Source: Dryocola clanedunensis subsp. sulfonylureivorans
Lineage (GTDB): Bacteria > Pseudomonadota > Gammaproteobacteria > Enterobacterales > Enterobacteriaceae
Direction: 5' to 3'
Assembly (NCBI RefSeq): GCF_016756775.1
Contig: NZ_JAERMU010000011.1
Span: 62,001 to 126,000, forward strand
DNA length: 64,000 nucleotides
In this document: positions 11,281-20,591 of the stretch, piece by piece
Layout of the letters: each line of letters opens with the position of its first letter
How positions within the stretch are numbered: position 1 is the stretch's first letter
Notes under the pieces: generated by a model
Told to the model about the DNA's origin: nothing
Database searches by the model: none
What the model saw: only the letters and a program-made list of their open reading frames with translations
Program-made: the position numbers and the translations under genes

Positions 11281-12525
11281 ATGACGACCTTATCGACCAC
11301 CAAAGCCACGCCTTCCATCCTCGGCGGCGTGATGATCATTGGTGGCACCATTATCGGCGCAGGCATGTTTTCCCTTCCCGTTGTGATGTCGGGAGCCTGG
11401 TTTTTCTGGTCGCTGGCCGCGCTGGTCTTTACCTGGTTCTGCATGCTGCACTCCGGCCTGATGATCCTTGAGGCCAACCTTAATTATCGCGTCGGGTCGA
11501 GCTTTGATACGGTCACGAAAGATCTGCTTGGTAAGGGCTGGAACCTGATCAACGGTCTGTCCATTGCGTTTGTACTCTATATCCTGACCTACGCCTATAT
11601 TTCGGCGAGCGGTTCGGTGATCCACCACACGCTAAAAGAGATGTCCATCGACTTTCCGGCCAGGTTTGCAGGGCTGATATTCGCCCTTGTGGTAGCGTTT
11701 ATCGTCTGGCTCAGCACGCGGGCGGTCAGCAGGATGACGACGATTGTCCTCGGGGCGAAGATTCTCACCTTCTTTATGACGTTCGGTGGCCTGATGTGGC
11801 ACGTGGAGCCGGCAACGCTGCTGGACAGCAAATCGCTGAACCCGAGCTATCTGCCTTATCTGTTTATGACGCTGCCGTTCTGCCTCGCCTCCTTTGGCTA
11901 CCACGGCAACGTGCCGAGCCTGATGAAGTACTACGGCAAAGATCCGCAGACTATCAAACGCTGCCTGCTCTGGGGCACGGTGATGGCGCTGGTGCTGTAT
12001 TCCATCTGGCTTGTCGGCAGCATGGGGAACATCCCGCGCGGTGATTTTATTGCCATTGCGGAAAAGGGCGGGAATATTGATGTGCTGGTTGGGGCGCTAA
12101 GCGGCGTTCTCAACAGCCGGGCGCTGGATCTGCTGCTGATTATCTTCTCCAACTTCGCGGTTGCCAGCTCGTTCCTGGGCGTGACGCTGGGCCTGTTTGA
12201 TTACCTGGCCGACCTGTTTAAGTTTGACGATACCCCTGTGGGCCGCCTGAAAACCGCGCTGGTCACCTTTATTCCACCCGTTGTGGGCGGGGTGATTTGG
12301 CCGGATGGATTTATCTATGCGATTGGCTACGCGGGCCTGGCGGCAACAGTCTGGGCGGCCATCGTGCCTGCGCTGCTGGCAAAAGCCTCACGCAAGAAGT
12401 TCGGCAGCCCGACTTACCGGGTCTGGGGCGGGAATAAAATGATTGCGCTGATCCTCGTCTTCGGGGTGGGCAACGCGATTATCCATATTCTTTCGAGTCT
12501 GAATTTACTTCCTGTGTATCAATGA
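11281..12525 (+). CDS. mtr: Tryptophan-specific permease Mtr
   Basis: Mtr is the high-affinity tryptophan/proton symporter of the inner membrane (hydroxy/aromatic amino-acid permease family). The 414-residue protein equals E. coli Mtr in length and shows the family N-terminal motif [15 protein letters not shown] and about eleven hydrophobic segments. I place the start at ATG 11281 ([12 protein letters not shown]); an upstream in-frame ATG at 11215 lies inside the operator/promoter and would add 22 hydrophilic residues. The gene is monocistronic between the deaD terminator and the convergent yhbW. In E. coli it is repressed by TrpR and activated by TyrR with aromatic amino acids; the operator-like site upstream suggests the same. 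Confidence 0.96.
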   Translation: MTTLSTTKATPSILGGVMIIGGTIIGAGMFSLPVVMSGAWFFWSLAALVFTWFCMLHSGLMILEANLNYRVGSSFDTVTKDLLGKGWNLINGLSIAFVLYILTYAYISASGSVIHHTLKEMSIDFPARFAGLIFALVVAFIVWLSTRAVSRMTTIVLGAKILTFFMTFGGLMWHVEPATLLDSKSLNPSYLPYLFMTLPFCLASFGYHGNVPSLMKYYGKDPQTIKRCLLWGTVMALVLYSIWLVGSMGNIPRGDFIAIAEKGGNIDVLVGALSGVLNSRALDLLLIIFSNFAVASSFLGVTLGLFDYLADLFKFDDTPVGRLKTALVTFIPPVVGGVIWPDGFIYAIGYAGLAATVWAAIVPALLAKASRKKFGSPTYRVWGGNKMIALILVFGVGNAIIHILSSLNLLPVYQ

Positions 12526-12565
12526 CTTGTAGGGTAGAGAGATGGGGGCGTCACCCGACAAAAAA

Positions 12566-12597
12566 GGTGGATGGCGCTTGCGCTTATCCACCCTACG
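12566..12597. repeat. REP-type palindrome, mtr/yhbW gap
   Basis: GGTGGATGGCGC, TTGCG and CTTATCCACCCTAC form an imperfect palindrome between two convergent genes. Same family as the copies at 20042, 23091, 34072, 39070, 42441, 48320, 52344 and 61201. Confidence 0.75.
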
Positions 12598-12608
12598 AGT
12601 CCTACGAA

Positions 12609-13613
12609 CTACAAACTCTCGTGCACGTCCATCGCCAGATCGAACGAATGCAGCCGCGCCTGGCTGTCAAAAATCTGCCCGTTGACCATGATCTCATCCG
12701 CCTGGGTTTCCCGCAGCAGTGAAATCAGCCCGTGACGTACTTTCGCTTTATCGCCTACCAGAGACATGCCCAGCGCCTGCTGTACGCCATACTGCTCTGC
12801 CGGACTCCAGACGTTTTCCATACTTTCGACAGGGGCCGGAAGCTGCCCTGACTCACCGCGACGTAATTTCACAAACGCCTGCTGCATAGAGGTAAACAGG
12901 AATTCAGCATCGCGGTTGCTGTCCGCGGCGACGATATTGATGCACACCATCGCGTACGGTTTTTCGAGACGTTCAGACGGTTTGAACTGGGCGCGATAGA
13001 GCTGCAGCGCCTGGAAAAGCATGTCCGGTGCAAAGTGCGAAGCAAACGCGAACGGCAGGCCCATCTGCGCCGCCAGCTGCGCGCTGTACAGGCTGGAGCC
13101 TAATAGCCAGACGGGTATTTTACTGTTGTAGCCGGGAACCGGGCGTACTGCCGGGTTCGGATCTTTGGCATCAAACCACGAAACCAGTTCGCTGACATCG
13201 CGCGGGAAGTTGTCGATATCACCGCTCATATGGCGACGTAGCGCCATCATTGTGCGCTGATCGCTACCCGGCGCGCGCCCCAGCCCCAAATCAATACGGC
13301 CTGGATACAGGGTTTCCAGCGTGCCGAACTGTTCGGCAATAACTAATGGGGAATGGTTTGGCAGCATCACGCCGCCCGAACCAAGACGCAGGGTCGTTGT
13401 GTTCGCGGCAAGATAGCCAATCAGGACCGATGTCGCGGCGCTGGCGATGCCGGTCATATTATGATGCTCGGCAAGCCAGTAGCGGTGGTAGCCACGCTTT
13501 TCGGCCAGGCGAGCGAGATCGAGTGAACGATGGAACGCATCTGCCGCCTGCGATCCCTGTGGTATCGGGGACAGGTCCAGCAGCGAGAAGGGCACTTGAG
13601 TAGATTCAGACAT
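12609..13613 (-). CDS. yhbW: Luciferase-like monooxygenase YhbW
   Basis: A 334-residue protein of the bacterial luciferase-like (LLM) flavin-dependent monooxygenase superfamily, very similar to E. coli YhbW. The flavin-fold hallmarks are visible: [17 protein letters not shown] near residue 45, the strand-loop [16 protein letters not shown], and the C-terminal [11 protein letters not shown] segment. Its substrate is not known. It converges with mtr and has the same orientation as ubiUV; a gap of about 95 bases separates it from ubiV, so it may be read with them. In E. coli the gene is likewise neighbour to mtr and yhbV. Confidence 0.93.
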   Translation of the reverse strand: MSESTQVPFSLLDLSPIPQGSQAADAFHRSLDLARLAEKRGYHRYWLAEHHNMTGIASAATSVLIGYLAANTTTLRLGSGGVMLPNHSPLVIAEQFGTLETLYPGRIDLGLGRAPGSDQRTMMALRRHMSGDIDNFPRDVSELVSWFDAKDPNPAVRPVPGYNSKIPVWLLGSSLYSAQLAAQMGLPFAFASHFAPDMLFQALQLYRAQFKPSERLEKPYAMVCINIVAADSNRDAEFLFTSMQQAFVKLRRGESGQLPAPVESMENVWSPAEQYGVQQALGMSLVGDKAKVRHGLISLLRETQADEIMVNGQIFDSQARLHSFDLAMDVHESL

Positions 13614-13707
13614 AACGGCTCACTTTGTTTGGGTACTTCGTTTGCTGAGAATCCCTTCAGTATTGCCGAAATTCACCAACAGTTAAGTAACAAAGTGAGC
13701 CTTTTAC

Positions 13708-14592
13708 CTAACCCCGGTCGACCAGCTCAAGCCCGGCGACCCGCCGCCAGTAGCCGTTGCAGTCGCTGTTGGACTTCAGCTGTAGTGGATTATCGCCGTT
13801 CTCGTTGGCGCGATAAGTCTCCAGCACGCGCAGCGTATCCAGCCCCATCGGCGACAGGCGGACCATATCCACCAGCCCTTTCATGGAGGCCAGCTCGTTG
13901 CCCAGGTTATAGACATAGCCGCTCATCGTCTGGATACCGTTGAGCACGAAGACCTGCTGGTTCTCCTGCGACAGCATATCGCGCCCGGTAGGATATTTAA
14001 TGCAGCAGGTTTCGCATTCGTCTTTCGCGCGGTCTTCCGAGCGTGCGGTAAAGCAGCGGGCGGAATAAGCGAGCGGCAGATGGCCGTAGCTCAGGACCTC
14101 CACTTCAAACTGATTGCGGATCCCCAGCTCGTCGCACTGGTTAAGCAGATTTTCCAGCCAGTCCCGCGACAGCTCTACCGGCATACACCAGCGAGTCATG
14201 CCCTGTTTGAGCAGCAGCCGCAGCGTGACGGCGTTATAGCAGTTAAGGGCATGACCGGCGACAAACGGCAGCTTGCGTTCGGCTGCCACGTTCACCGCGC
14301 CGATATCATTCGCTTCAATCAGAAAGTCGCCGTTATCCACGTAGCGCTTCAGCTCGTTAAGCTCGGACGGCGCCTGCACCAGCGCGAGGGTGGAGAGCAC
14401 CACCTGCTTGCCCTGGCCCGCCAGCATTTTTGCCATCTCCAGCCAGTCGCCCACTTTGGTTGCGCGACGCTTGCTGCAAACGGCCTCGCCGAGATAAATC
14501 ACGTCGGCGCTGCTTTTGGCGGCGGCCTGGTAAAAGCTTTCCAGCGTCTCTTTCGGCCAGTAGTACAGCACCGGCCCTAATGAATATTTCAT
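13708..14592 (-). CDS. ubiV: Oxygen-independent ubiquinone biosynthesis protein UbiV
   Basis: UbiV forms a heterodimer with UbiU; together they allow the ring hydroxylations of ubiquinone synthesis without oxygen. It belongs to the U32 peptidase family but carries a [4Fe-4S] cluster. The product here is 294 residues starting MKYSLGPVLYYWPKETL. Cysteine 39 (EAVCSKRR) and the cluster of cysteines in RAKDECETCCIKYP correspond to the cluster ligands of E. coli UbiV. An in-frame ATG at 14610 would add six residues but lies inside ubiU; the start used here matches E. coli. The gene begins eight bases after the ubiU stop, consistent with one transcript. Confidence 0.94.
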   Translation of the reverse strand: MKYSLGPVLYYWPKETLESFYQAAAKSSADVIYLGEAVCSKRRATKVGDWLEMAKMLAGQGKQVVLSTLALVQAPSELNELKRYVDNGDFLIEANDIGAVNVAAERKLPFVAGHALNCYNAVTLRLLLKQGMTRWCMPVELSRDWLENLLNQCDELGIRNQFEVEVLSYGHLPLAYSARCFTARSEDRAKDECETCCIKYPTGRDMLSQENQQVFVLNGIQTMSGYVYNLGNELASMKGLVDMVRLSPMGLDTLRVLETYRANENGDNPLQLKSNSDCNGYWRRVAGLELVDRG

Positions 14593-14600
14593 CTGATTTC

Positions 14601-15596
14601 CTACTGCCATTTGCGGTGATATGCGCCGAGCGTGGTTTGCGTGCCTTCGGCCATTGAACCCAGGGTGTCCATCCAGGCCTGCTGCGCGCGGTAATTTTCA
14701 GGATCGGCCATGCAGCGGTCGATGGCCTGACGCCACACTTTGGCGACCTGGCTGACATAGGCCGGGCTGCGCTGGCGGCCTTCGATTTTCACCGAGGCGA
14801 TATTAGCGGCGAGCAGCTCCGGCAGAAGTTCGAGGGTGTTGAGGCTGGTCGGCTCTTCCAGCGCGTGATATTTCTGATCGTCCACCAGGTAACGGCCTTT
14901 GCAGAGCGTCGGGTAACCCGCGTTTTCGCCGTCTTCGTAACGATCGATCAGCACGTCGTTCAGACGTGATTCCAGCCCCTGCGGCGTCTGCTGCCAGCGA
15001 ACAAAGCGCGCCGGGGAGCAGGCGCCCACTGTGTTCGGGGATTCGCCGGTCAGATAGGAAGAGAGATAGCAGCGGCCTTCGGCCATGATGCAAAGGCTGC
15101 CGAAGGCGAAGACCTCCAGCGGCACCGGCGTGACGCGGGCCAGCTGCTTCACCTGATGAATGGATAACACGCGCGGCAGCACCACGCGGGCCACGTCGAA
15201 ATTACGATGATAGAAGCGCACGGCCTCTTCGTTCGTCGCTGAGGCCTGAACCGAGACGTGGCGCTCAATATGCGGATAGCGATTTGCGGCATACTCAAGC
15301 ATGGCCAGGTCCGCCAGAATCAGGGCGTCGGCCCCCAGCTCTGCCGCCATATCCACCGCTCGCTGCCAGCGAACATAGCCGTCCGGGTGCGCGAAGGTGT
15401 TAATGGCAATGTGCAGCTTGCGGCCGCGCTGATGCACGTAGCTCACGGCTTCCTGTAGTTTCTTTTCCGTGAAATTCAGACCAGCGAAATGGCGGGCGTT
15501 TGTGTCATCTTTCAGACCGATGTAAACCGCGTCGGCACCATTATCAATGGCCGCTTTCAGCGCCGGGAGATTTCCGGCAGGGCAAAGCAACTCCAT
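14601..15596 (-). CDS. ubiU: Oxygen-independent ubiquinone biosynthesis protein UbiU
   Basis: Partner of UbiV in anaerobic ubiquinone hydroxylation. The 331-residue protein has the same length as E. coli UbiU and begins MELLCPAGNLPALKAAIDNG, a typical U32 family N-terminus. Cysteines in GSLCIMAEGRCYLSSY, NTVGACSPARF and PTLCKGRYL are spaced like the four [4Fe-4S] ligands described for E. coli UbiU. A ribosome-binding site AGGATG precedes the ATG. The gene diverges from ubiT across a 244-bp gap that probably holds oxygen-responsive control for both directions. Confidence 0.95.
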   Translation of the reverse strand: MELLCPAGNLPALKAAIDNGADAVYIGLKDDTNARHFAGLNFTEKKLQEAVSYVHQRGRKLHIAINTFAHPDGYVRWQRAVDMAAELGADALILADLAMLEYAANRYPHIERHVSVQASATNEEAVRFYHRNFDVARVVLPRVLSIHQVKQLARVTPVPLEVFAFGSLCIMAEGRCYLSSYLTGESPNTVGACSPARFVRWQQTPQGLESRLNDVLIDRYEDGENAGYPTLCKGRYLVDDQKYHALEEPTSLNTLELLPELLAANIASVKIEGRQRSPAYVSQVAKVWRQAIDRCMADPENYRAQQAWMDTLGSMAEGTQTTLGAYHRKWQ

Positions 15597-15702
15597 AATT
15601 CATCCTGATTCTTCGGGTAACCTGTAAAGTCACCCGGCCGCCTGCAAGGGCCGCAAAATTGTTAACGAACTGGGATTCTAGTTAACCTGTCGGCGACAAA
15701 TT

Positions 15703-15716
15703 TTGATTTAAGGCAG
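15703..15716. promoter_or_regulatory. Candidate FNR site between ubiU and ubiT
   Basis: TTGATTTAAGGCAG has a perfect left FNR half-site (TTGAT) but a poor right half (consensus ATCAA). FNR control of ubiUV and ubiT is known in E. coli, so one site is expected in this 244-bp gap. Other TTGAT half-sites occur at 15728 and near 15770; none is fully symmetric. Confidence 0.3.
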
Positions 15717-15840
15717 CTAATGACGTATTGATGACATCCATCGGTGCCGGGGATAAACCCATGGGTTTATTGATTTGCCCCGCTATCGCGAACGGCGGGT
15801 GTGGCAAAATAGCCAAAAATTTTTCTCAAGGAGTAAGCTC

Positions 15841-16365
15841 GTGTTGGATAAACTGCGTTCACGTCTGGTACAGGTCGGCCCCTCTTTATTACGTACGCCG
15901 GTCAAACTGACGCCTTTTGCCCTGAAGCGTCAGGTGCTGGAGCAGGTGCTGGGCTGGCAGTTTCGTCAGGCGCTGGAGGACGGCGAGCTTGAGTTTCTGG
16001 ACGGGCGCTGGCTGAGCATTGAAGTGCGCGATCTTGGTCTAAAATGGTTTACCTCCGTCCAGGACAATAAGCTGGTTGTCCGTGAGGATGCCCCGGCGGA
16101 TGTTAGCTTTAGCGCGACGGCTAACGATCTGCTTTTGATTGCCGCACGCAAACAGGACCCGGATACGTTATTCTTCCAGCGTCGTCTGGTCATTGAAGGC
16201 GATACGGAACTCGGTCTGTACGTCAAGAACCTGATGGATGCCATTGAGCTGGACGCGATGCCAAAACCTTTACGCGTTCTGCTGCTGCAACTGGCAGATT
16301 TCGTCGAAGCGGGCCTGCAGCACAAGCCCGTTCCAGACAGTAACTCGGTAGGTGAGCCATGCTAA
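15841..16365 (+). CDS. ubiT: Anaerobic ubiquinone biosynthesis accessory factor UbiT (SCP2 domain)
   Basis: UbiT is a sterol-carrier-protein-2-like lipid-binding protein required for anaerobic ubiquinone synthesis, thought to present the hydrophobic intermediate, in the role UbiJ plays aerobically. The 174-residue product equals E. coli YhbT. I use GTG 15841 (product MLDKLRSRLVQVGPSLL) because AAGGAG lies at good spacing upstream and the E. coli protein starts at the same place; an ATG at 15775 would give a non-conserved 22-residue extension. The core PADVSFSATANDLLLIAARK and the FFQRRLVIEGDTELGL motif are typical SCP2. The last bases overlap the yhbS start by seven, so the two are coupled. 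Confidence 0.94.
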   Translation: MLDKLRSRLVQVGPSLLRTPVKLTPFALKRQVLEQVLGWQFRQALEDGELEFLDGRWLSIEVRDLGLKWFTSVQDNKLVVREDAPADVSFSATANDLLLIAARKQDPDTLFFQRRLVIEGDTELGLYVKNLMDAIELDAMPKPLRVLLLQLADFVEAGLQHKPVPDSNSVGEPC

Positions 16366-16865
16366 TTCGTGTAGAAATACCCATCGATGCGCCAGGCATC
16401 GACGCACTGCTGCGCCGCACGTTCAACGGTAACGGTGAAGCGGATCTGGTGAAAGATTTACGGGAAGATGGCCAGCTGACGCTGGGGCTGGTCGCCACCG
16501 ACGACGAAGGTCAGGTGGTGGGCTATGTGGCCTTCAGCCCGGTCGCCGTAGAGGGTGAAGAGCTACAGTGGGTGGGGCTTGCGCCGCTTGCCGTGGATGA
16601 AGCCTATCGCGGTCAGGGGCTGGCTAAGCGGCTGGTTTATGAGGGGCTGGATTCGCTCAATGAGTTTGGCTATGCCGCCGTGGTCACCTTAGGTGAACCC
16701 GCGCTGTACGGGCGACTGGGCTTTGTACCAGCCGCACAGCACGGCTTGCGCTGTGCCTGGCCGGAAACGGAAGCGTATTTCCAGATCCGCCCGCTGGCGG
16801 ACGATGCGCTTAACGGCGTCAGCGGTCTGGTGGAGTATCACGACCATTTCAATCGCGAATTCTAA
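16359..16865 (+). CDS. yhbS: GNAT-family N-acetyltransferase YhbS
   Basis: A 168-residue single-domain GCN5-related acetyltransferase matching E. coli YhbS. The acetyl-CoA-binding segment is visible as [19 protein letters not shown] (the R/Q-x-x-G-x-G/A loop), followed by [20 protein letters not shown]. Substrate is unknown. Translation starts inside the end of ubiT (ATG at 16359), suggesting an operon with it. The stop overlaps that of the convergent yhbQ. Confidence 0.92.
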   Translation: MLIRVEIPIDAPGIDALLRRTFNGNGEADLVKDLREDGQLTLGLVATDDEGQVVGYVAFSPVAVEGEELQWVGLAPLAVDEAYRGQGLAKRLVYEGLDSLNEFGYAAVVTLGEPALYGRLGFVPAAQHGLRCAWPETEAYFQIRPLADDALNGVSGLVEYHDHFNREF

Positions 16866-17158
16866 TCCGTCGGCTGCTTATGGAGACCTGCCAGCAGGTC
16901 TTCAAAAGCCAGGCCGCCGCTCACCAGCCTCTCTTTTTGCGCTTTGGTCAGCTGCTTGATGCGGTATTCCAGACGCAGCGCCGCAGAGCGGTCGCCCACC
17001 AGGTGACTAAACGCCAGCTTCAGCTCGCCTTTTCCCCGCAGGGCCTTGGCGCCTTTTCCGGATTGATGCTGCAGGAAACGACGATCCACATCGGTGGTTA
17101 TCCCGGTGTAGAGGCGGTTATCGAGGGTGCGGACTAAATAGAGATACCAGCTGGACAT
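16862..17158 (-). CDS. yhbQ: GIY-YIG domain protein YhbQ
   Basis: A 98-residue protein consisting of one GIY-YIG nuclease-type domain ([19 protein letters not shown] at the N-terminus, then [19 protein letters not shown]). E. coli YhbQ (100 residues) belongs to the same UPF0213 group. I chose the ATG at 17158 ([11 protein letters not shown]) to match the family; a start at 17197 would add 13 residues with no similarity. The stop codon overlaps the stop of convergent yhbS by two bases. Catalytic role in vivo is uncertain. Confidence 0.9.
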   Translation of the reverse strand: MSSWYLYLVRTLDNRLYTGITTDVDRRFLQHQSGKGAKALRGKGELKLAFSHLVGDRSAALRLEYRIKQLTKAQKERLVSGGLAFEDLLAGLHKQPTD

Positions 17159-17211
17159 AGGTCGGGCGCATAATTGAAATTCACTGCAGGGTAACATCGT
17201 TCAGGATGGAC

Positions 17212-17640
17212 ATGGAAACACTAGATGCCATCAGCCGCTGGCTGAACAAACAGCACGTGCTTAGCTACTGCGTCGGCGGTAACGACGAGCTATGGTGCGC
17301 TAACGCTTTTTATTACTATGATGCGCAGCGCGTGGCCTTCTATCTGCTCAGCGAAACCTCAACGCGCCACGGCGGGCTAATTGGGGCAGGTACAAACGTT
17401 GCGGGGACCATCAACGGGCAGCCCAAAACCGTCGCGCTGATTCGTGGCGTTCAGTTTCGTGGCCGCATCAGGATGATGGAAGAAAGCGAAGGGGCGACCG
17501 TGCGGGCGCTCTACTGTAAAAAATTCCCGGTTGCGAGAGTGATGATCGCTCCCGTCTGGGAGATCCGGCTCGACGAGCTGAAAATGACGGACAACACTCT
17601 CGGCTTTGGTAAAAAACTGCACTGGCTGCGGGAAAACTAG
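17212..17640 (+). CDS. yhbP: UPF0306 family protein YhbP
   Basis: A 142-residue protein similar to E. coli YhbP, with a fold expected to be a flavin-reductase-like split barrel ([20 protein letters not shown], then [20 protein letters not shown]). No enzymatic function is known. Two in-frame ATGs exist, 17206 and 17212; I prefer 17212 because AGGA sits five bases before it and the E. coli protein begins METL. The gene runs head to tail into yhbO: the two stop codons share the palindrome CTAG at 17637-17640. Confidence 0.9.
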   Translation: METLDAISRWLNKQHVLSYCVGGNDELWCANAFYYYDAQRVAFYLLSETSTRHGGLIGAGTNVAGTINGQPKTVALIRGVQFRGRIRMMEESEGATVRALYCKKFPVARVMIAPVWEIRLDELKMTDNTLGFGKKLHWLREN

Positions 17641-18155
17641 CGGCCTAACAGACGCAGCGCTTCGCGGTTAAACGCCGGTAAATCCTCTGGCGTACGGCTG
17701 GTGACAAGCTGATCTTTATCGACCACGACCTCTTTATCATAGAAGTCCGCGCCTGCGTTTTTCACGTCAATCACGATAGGCTTCACGGCGGTAAGTTTGC
17801 GTCCGCGCACCACATCGGCGCTGATCAGCAGCTGCGGGCCGTGGCAAATAGCAAAGACCGGCTTGCCGCTGTTCATGAAGTCACGGGTAAAGGTCACGAA
17901 GCGCTCGTCGCCACGCAGGCTGTCCGGGGAATGCCCGCCCGGAAGTAAAAGCGCGTCGAAATCTGCCGGGCGAACTTCATCAATGGCCTTGTCGATTTTA
18001 ACTTTCGCTTCACCCTGTTTGCCGGTAACTGTTTTTCCGGCCTGCTTCTCAATGGTGATAACCTCATGGCCCGCTTTGCGGAACTCTTCTGCGGGTGAAG
18101 TAAATTCTGAATCCTCAAATTCGTCGGTGATCAGGACCGCAATCTTCTTGCTCAT
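17637..18155 (-). CDS. yhbO: DJ-1/PfpI family protein YhbO (protein/nucleotide deglycase 2)
   Basis: A 172-residue member of the DJ-1/PfpI superfamily, the same length as E. coli YhbO, which protects against stress and has been reported to reverse glyoxal/methylglyoxal adducts. The nucleophile elbow cysteine and histidine are in [10 protein letters not shown]. The N-terminus is [18 protein letters not shown]; a reading from 18239 would add 28 residues with no similarity, and GAGG lies just upstream of the ATG chosen. Its stop overlaps that of yhbP. Confidence 0.94.
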   Translation of the reverse strand: MSKKIAVLITDEFEDSEFTSPAEEFRKAGHEVITIEKQAGKTVTGKQGEAKVKIDKAIDEVRPADFDALLLPGGHSPDSLRGDERFVTFTRDFMNSGKPVFAICHGPQLLISADVVRGRKLTAVKPIVIDVKNAGADFYDKEVVVDKDQLVTSRTPEDLPAFNREALRLLGR

Positions 18156-18256
18156 AGTGCCTCCGTATTGATGGTTCCAGTCATTAAGCCTGGTCCACGA
18201 GGCAGACTTTGCAAGCGAAAGGGCTAGACTTAGAATCATCTGAATAAGGAGCTTCC

Positions 18257-18910
18257 ATGAGCCGAGTACTGATTACCGGGGCCACGGGCCTGGTGGGTGG
18301 GCACCTGCTGCGTCTGCTGAACGACGATCCTCGTATCACCCATATCACCGCCGCAACGCGCCGACCGCTGGCCGCCGAAATGGCAAAAGTCTCTAATCCC
18401 CACGACCCGCAGCTGAGCGACGCGCTGGTGCAGATTACCGGGCCGCTGGATATCGTTTTCTGCTGCCTGGGGACGACCATGCGCGAGGCGGGCAGCAAAG
18501 AGGCGTTTGTTCTGGCGGACTATACGCTGGTGGTGGATACCGCCATCACGGGGCAGCGGCTGGGGGCGACGCATATGCTGGTGGTCAGTTCGATAGGCGC
18601 CAACAGCAGCTCACCATTTTTTTACAATCGGGTGAAAGGGAAGATGGAGGAGGCGCTGATTGCCCAGCAGTGGCCGCGGCTGACCATTGCGCGCCCGTCC
18701 ATGCTGCTTGGGCACCGGGAATCACAGCGGTTCAACGAGTCGCTGTTTGCTCCGCTGTTTAAAATCATGCCCGGTAAATGGAAATCCATCCAGGCCAGAG
18801 ACGTGGCGCGGGCGATGCTGCAGGAGGCCGTTTCTCCCACCCATGAAGGTACTGCGGTTCTGGATTCCAGGGAGCTAAGGAAAATTGCCGCGCATGGTGG
18901 CTACAGGTAA
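18257..18910 (+). CDS. yraR: NAD(P)-binding Rossmann protein YraR
   Basis: A 217-residue atypical short-chain dehydrogenase-like protein; E. coli YraR is 211 residues. The dinucleotide-binding loop is GATGLVGGH at residues 7-15, and the [20 protein letters not shown] segment resembles the catalytic S...YxxxK arrangement of the family (here the Tyr and Lys are in YNRVKGK). Substrate is unknown. The ATG follows AAGGAG. The first 100 bases upstream separate it from divergent yhbO. Confidence 0.9.
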   Translation: MSRVLITGATGLVGGHLLRLLNDDPRITHITAATRRPLAAEMAKVSNPHDPQLSDALVQITGPLDIVFCCLGTTMREAGSKEAFVLADYTLVVDTAITGQRLGATHMLVVSSIGANSSSPFFYNRVKGKMEEALIAQQWPRLTIARPSMLLGHRESQRFNESLFAPLFKIMPGKWKSIQARDVARAMLQEAVSPTHEGTAVLDSRELRKIAAHGGYR

Positions 18911-18995
18911 GCGCGGCTTTCCAATAGCGGGGCGGCAAGCGTAGTATTAGCGGCAAATAATTATCACCACGTTAATACTCTCAGGGCACACCGTT

Positions 18996-20039
18996 ATGCA
19001 AACTCAAACTTCACCCCGGGTGAGCGAGCCTTCGTTCGCCTGGTGGAAACCAGCGCTGTTCTTCCTCGTTGTGATTGTCGGGCTGTGGATAGTTAAATGG
19101 CAGCCGTACTACGGTAAAGCCTTTACCGCCGCCGACACGCACAGTATTGGTAAATCGATTATCGCCCAGCCGGAGGCGAACCCGCTGAAAGCGGCATGGG
19201 ACTACGCGATGGTTTATTTCCTCGCGGTCTGGAAGGCGGCGGTGCTCGGCGTGCTTTTAGGCTCGCTGATTCAGGTTTTAATCCCCCGGGACTGGCTCCT
19301 GCGCACGCTCGGCAAACCGCGTTTTAGCGGCACGCTGTTCGGCACGCTTTTTTCATTGCCTGGCATGATGTGTACCTGCTGTGCGGCACCCGTTGCCGCT
19401 GGCATGCGCCGTCAGTCGGTGTCGATGGGCGGCGCGCTGGCGTTCTGGCTGGGGAACCCGCTGCTTAATCCCGCCACGCTGGTGTTTATGGGATTTGTGC
19501 TGGGCTGGCATTTCGCGCTGATTCGGCTGGCGGCGGGTATTGTCACGGTGCTGGGCGTAGCGACCATCGTGCAGTATTGGGTTAAGGATAAGCCGCAGGC
19601 GGTGGAGATCCCCCAGCCGACGGTTTCGCCACTGCGGGAGGGAAACTTTATCCAGCGCTGGATGAAAGCGCTGTGGAGCCTGTTCTGGAGCACGATCCCC
19701 GTTTACATCATCGCGGTTCTGGTACTGGGGGCAGCGCGAGTCTGGCTCTTCCCGCACGCGGATGGCGCGGTGGGCAATACGCTGTTCTGGGTGATTGCGA
19801 TGGCGATTGCGGGCTGCCTGTTCGTTATCCCGACCGCCGCCGAAATTCCGATTATTCAGACCATGATGCTGGCCGGCATGGGCACCGCTCCGGCGCTGGC
19901 CCTGCTGATAACCTTGCCAGCCGTCAGCCTGCCGTCGCTGGTGATGCTGCATAAGGCGTTTCCGGCAAAAGCCTTATGGCTTACCGGTGGGCTGGTGGCG
20001 CTGAGTGGGGTGATTACAGGAACGCTGGCGCTGCTGTAG
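18996..20039 (+). CDS. yraQ: Permease YraQ (DUF318/UPF0718)
   Basis: A 347-residue polytopic membrane protein similar to E. coli YraQ, with about eight or nine hydrophobic segments. The family hallmark MMCTCCAAPVAAGMRRQ is near residue 125, followed by a repeat-like second half (IPTAAEIPIIQTMMLAGMG). Members are predicted permeases, perhaps for metal or sulfur compounds; function is not established. In E. coli K-12 the next gene is yraP (dolP), but here gene order breaks immediately after yraQ and nrdG follows across a REP pair. Confidence 0.9.
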   Translation: MQTQTSPRVSEPSFAWWKPALFFLVVIVGLWIVKWQPYYGKAFTAADTHSIGKSIIAQPEANPLKAAWDYAMVYFLAVWKAAVLGVLLGSLIQVLIPRDWLLRTLGKPRFSGTLFGTLFSLPGMMCTCCAAPVAAGMRRQSVSMGGALAFWLGNPLLNPATLVFMGFVLGWHFALIRLAAGIVTVLGVATIVQYWVKDKPQAVEIPQPTVSPLREGNFIQRWMKALWSLFWSTIPVYIIAVLVLGAARVWLFPHADGAVGNTLFWVIAMAIAGCLFVIPTAAEIPIIQTMMLAGMGTAPALALLITLPAVSLPSLVMLHKAFPAKALWLTGGLVALSGVITGTLALL

Positions 20040-20041
20040 TT

Positions 20042-20110
20042 GTAGGGTGGATAAGCGCAGCGTCATCCACCGTTTATAATTCCGGTGGGCGACGCTGCGC
20101 TTACCCCGCC
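20042..20110. repeat. REP pair at the yraQ/nrdG junction
   Basis: A direct-sense copy (GTAGGGTGGATAAGCGCAGC at 20042 and on to CATCCACC) and an inverted partner (GGTGGGCGACGCTGCGCTTA at 20084 on) form a BIME-like pair. It lies exactly where gene order departs from that of E. coli K-12. Confidence 0.75.
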
Positions 20111-20126
20111 TTAAGAAATTGCGGCT

Positions 20127-20591
20127 TTAGCGTAAGTGATGAACGACCTGGTTACTGCTGCCGCGCCAGATTAGCGCCGGGTCTTTCAAATCCTGTACAA
20201 ACTTGCCGTCGACCAGCACGTTGATGAGATTGACCACTTCCCGCTGGCTCTCCGTCAGCTCATCCAGCTTATAGCCCGTCCACATCCAGATATCTTTGCC
20301 CGGGCATTCTGCCCGCACGCGCTGGACCAGCTTCAGAATATCCGGCACGTTTTGCGGATGCAGCGGGTCGCCGCCCGAAAGCGACAGACCCTGGCGGCGC
20401 ACGCGGGTATCGTTCAGATCGCTTATGATCTGGTCTTCCATCGCCCGGGTGAACGGCATGCCAGAATTGACCCGCCAGGTGCTTTTGTTATAGCAGCCGG
20501 GGCATTCATGCACGCAGCCGGAAACGAACAGCGTGCAGCGGGTACCCGGCCCGTTAACGATATCCACCGGGTAGTACTGATGCATGTTCAC
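20127..20591 (-). CDS. nrdG: Anaerobic ribonucleotide reductase activating enzyme NrdG
   Basis: NrdG is the radical-SAM enzyme that installs the glycyl radical on NrdD. The 154-residue product matches E. coli in length; the [4Fe-4S] motif CVHECPGC gives cysteines 26, 30 and 33, and LSLSGGDPLHPQN is the conserved SAM-binding GGDP segment. The start codon is GTG at 20591, immediately after the nrdD stop with no gap, so translation is coupled. Product starts MNMHQYYPVDIVNGPG; the ATG two codons later is a possible alternative start. Confidence 0.96.
   Translation of the reverse strand: MNMHQYYPVDIVNGPGTRCTLFVSGCVHECPGCYNKSTWRVNSGMPFTRAMEDQIISDLNDTRVRRQGLSLSGGDPLHPQNVPDILKLVQRVRAECPGKDIWMWTGYKLDELTESQREVVNLINVLVDGKFVQDLKDPALIWRGSSNQVVHHLR

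Noticed and set aside
15728-15780. Further TTGAT motifs as FNR sites in the ubiU-ubiT gap
   Set aside because: None has an acceptable second half-site at the right distance.
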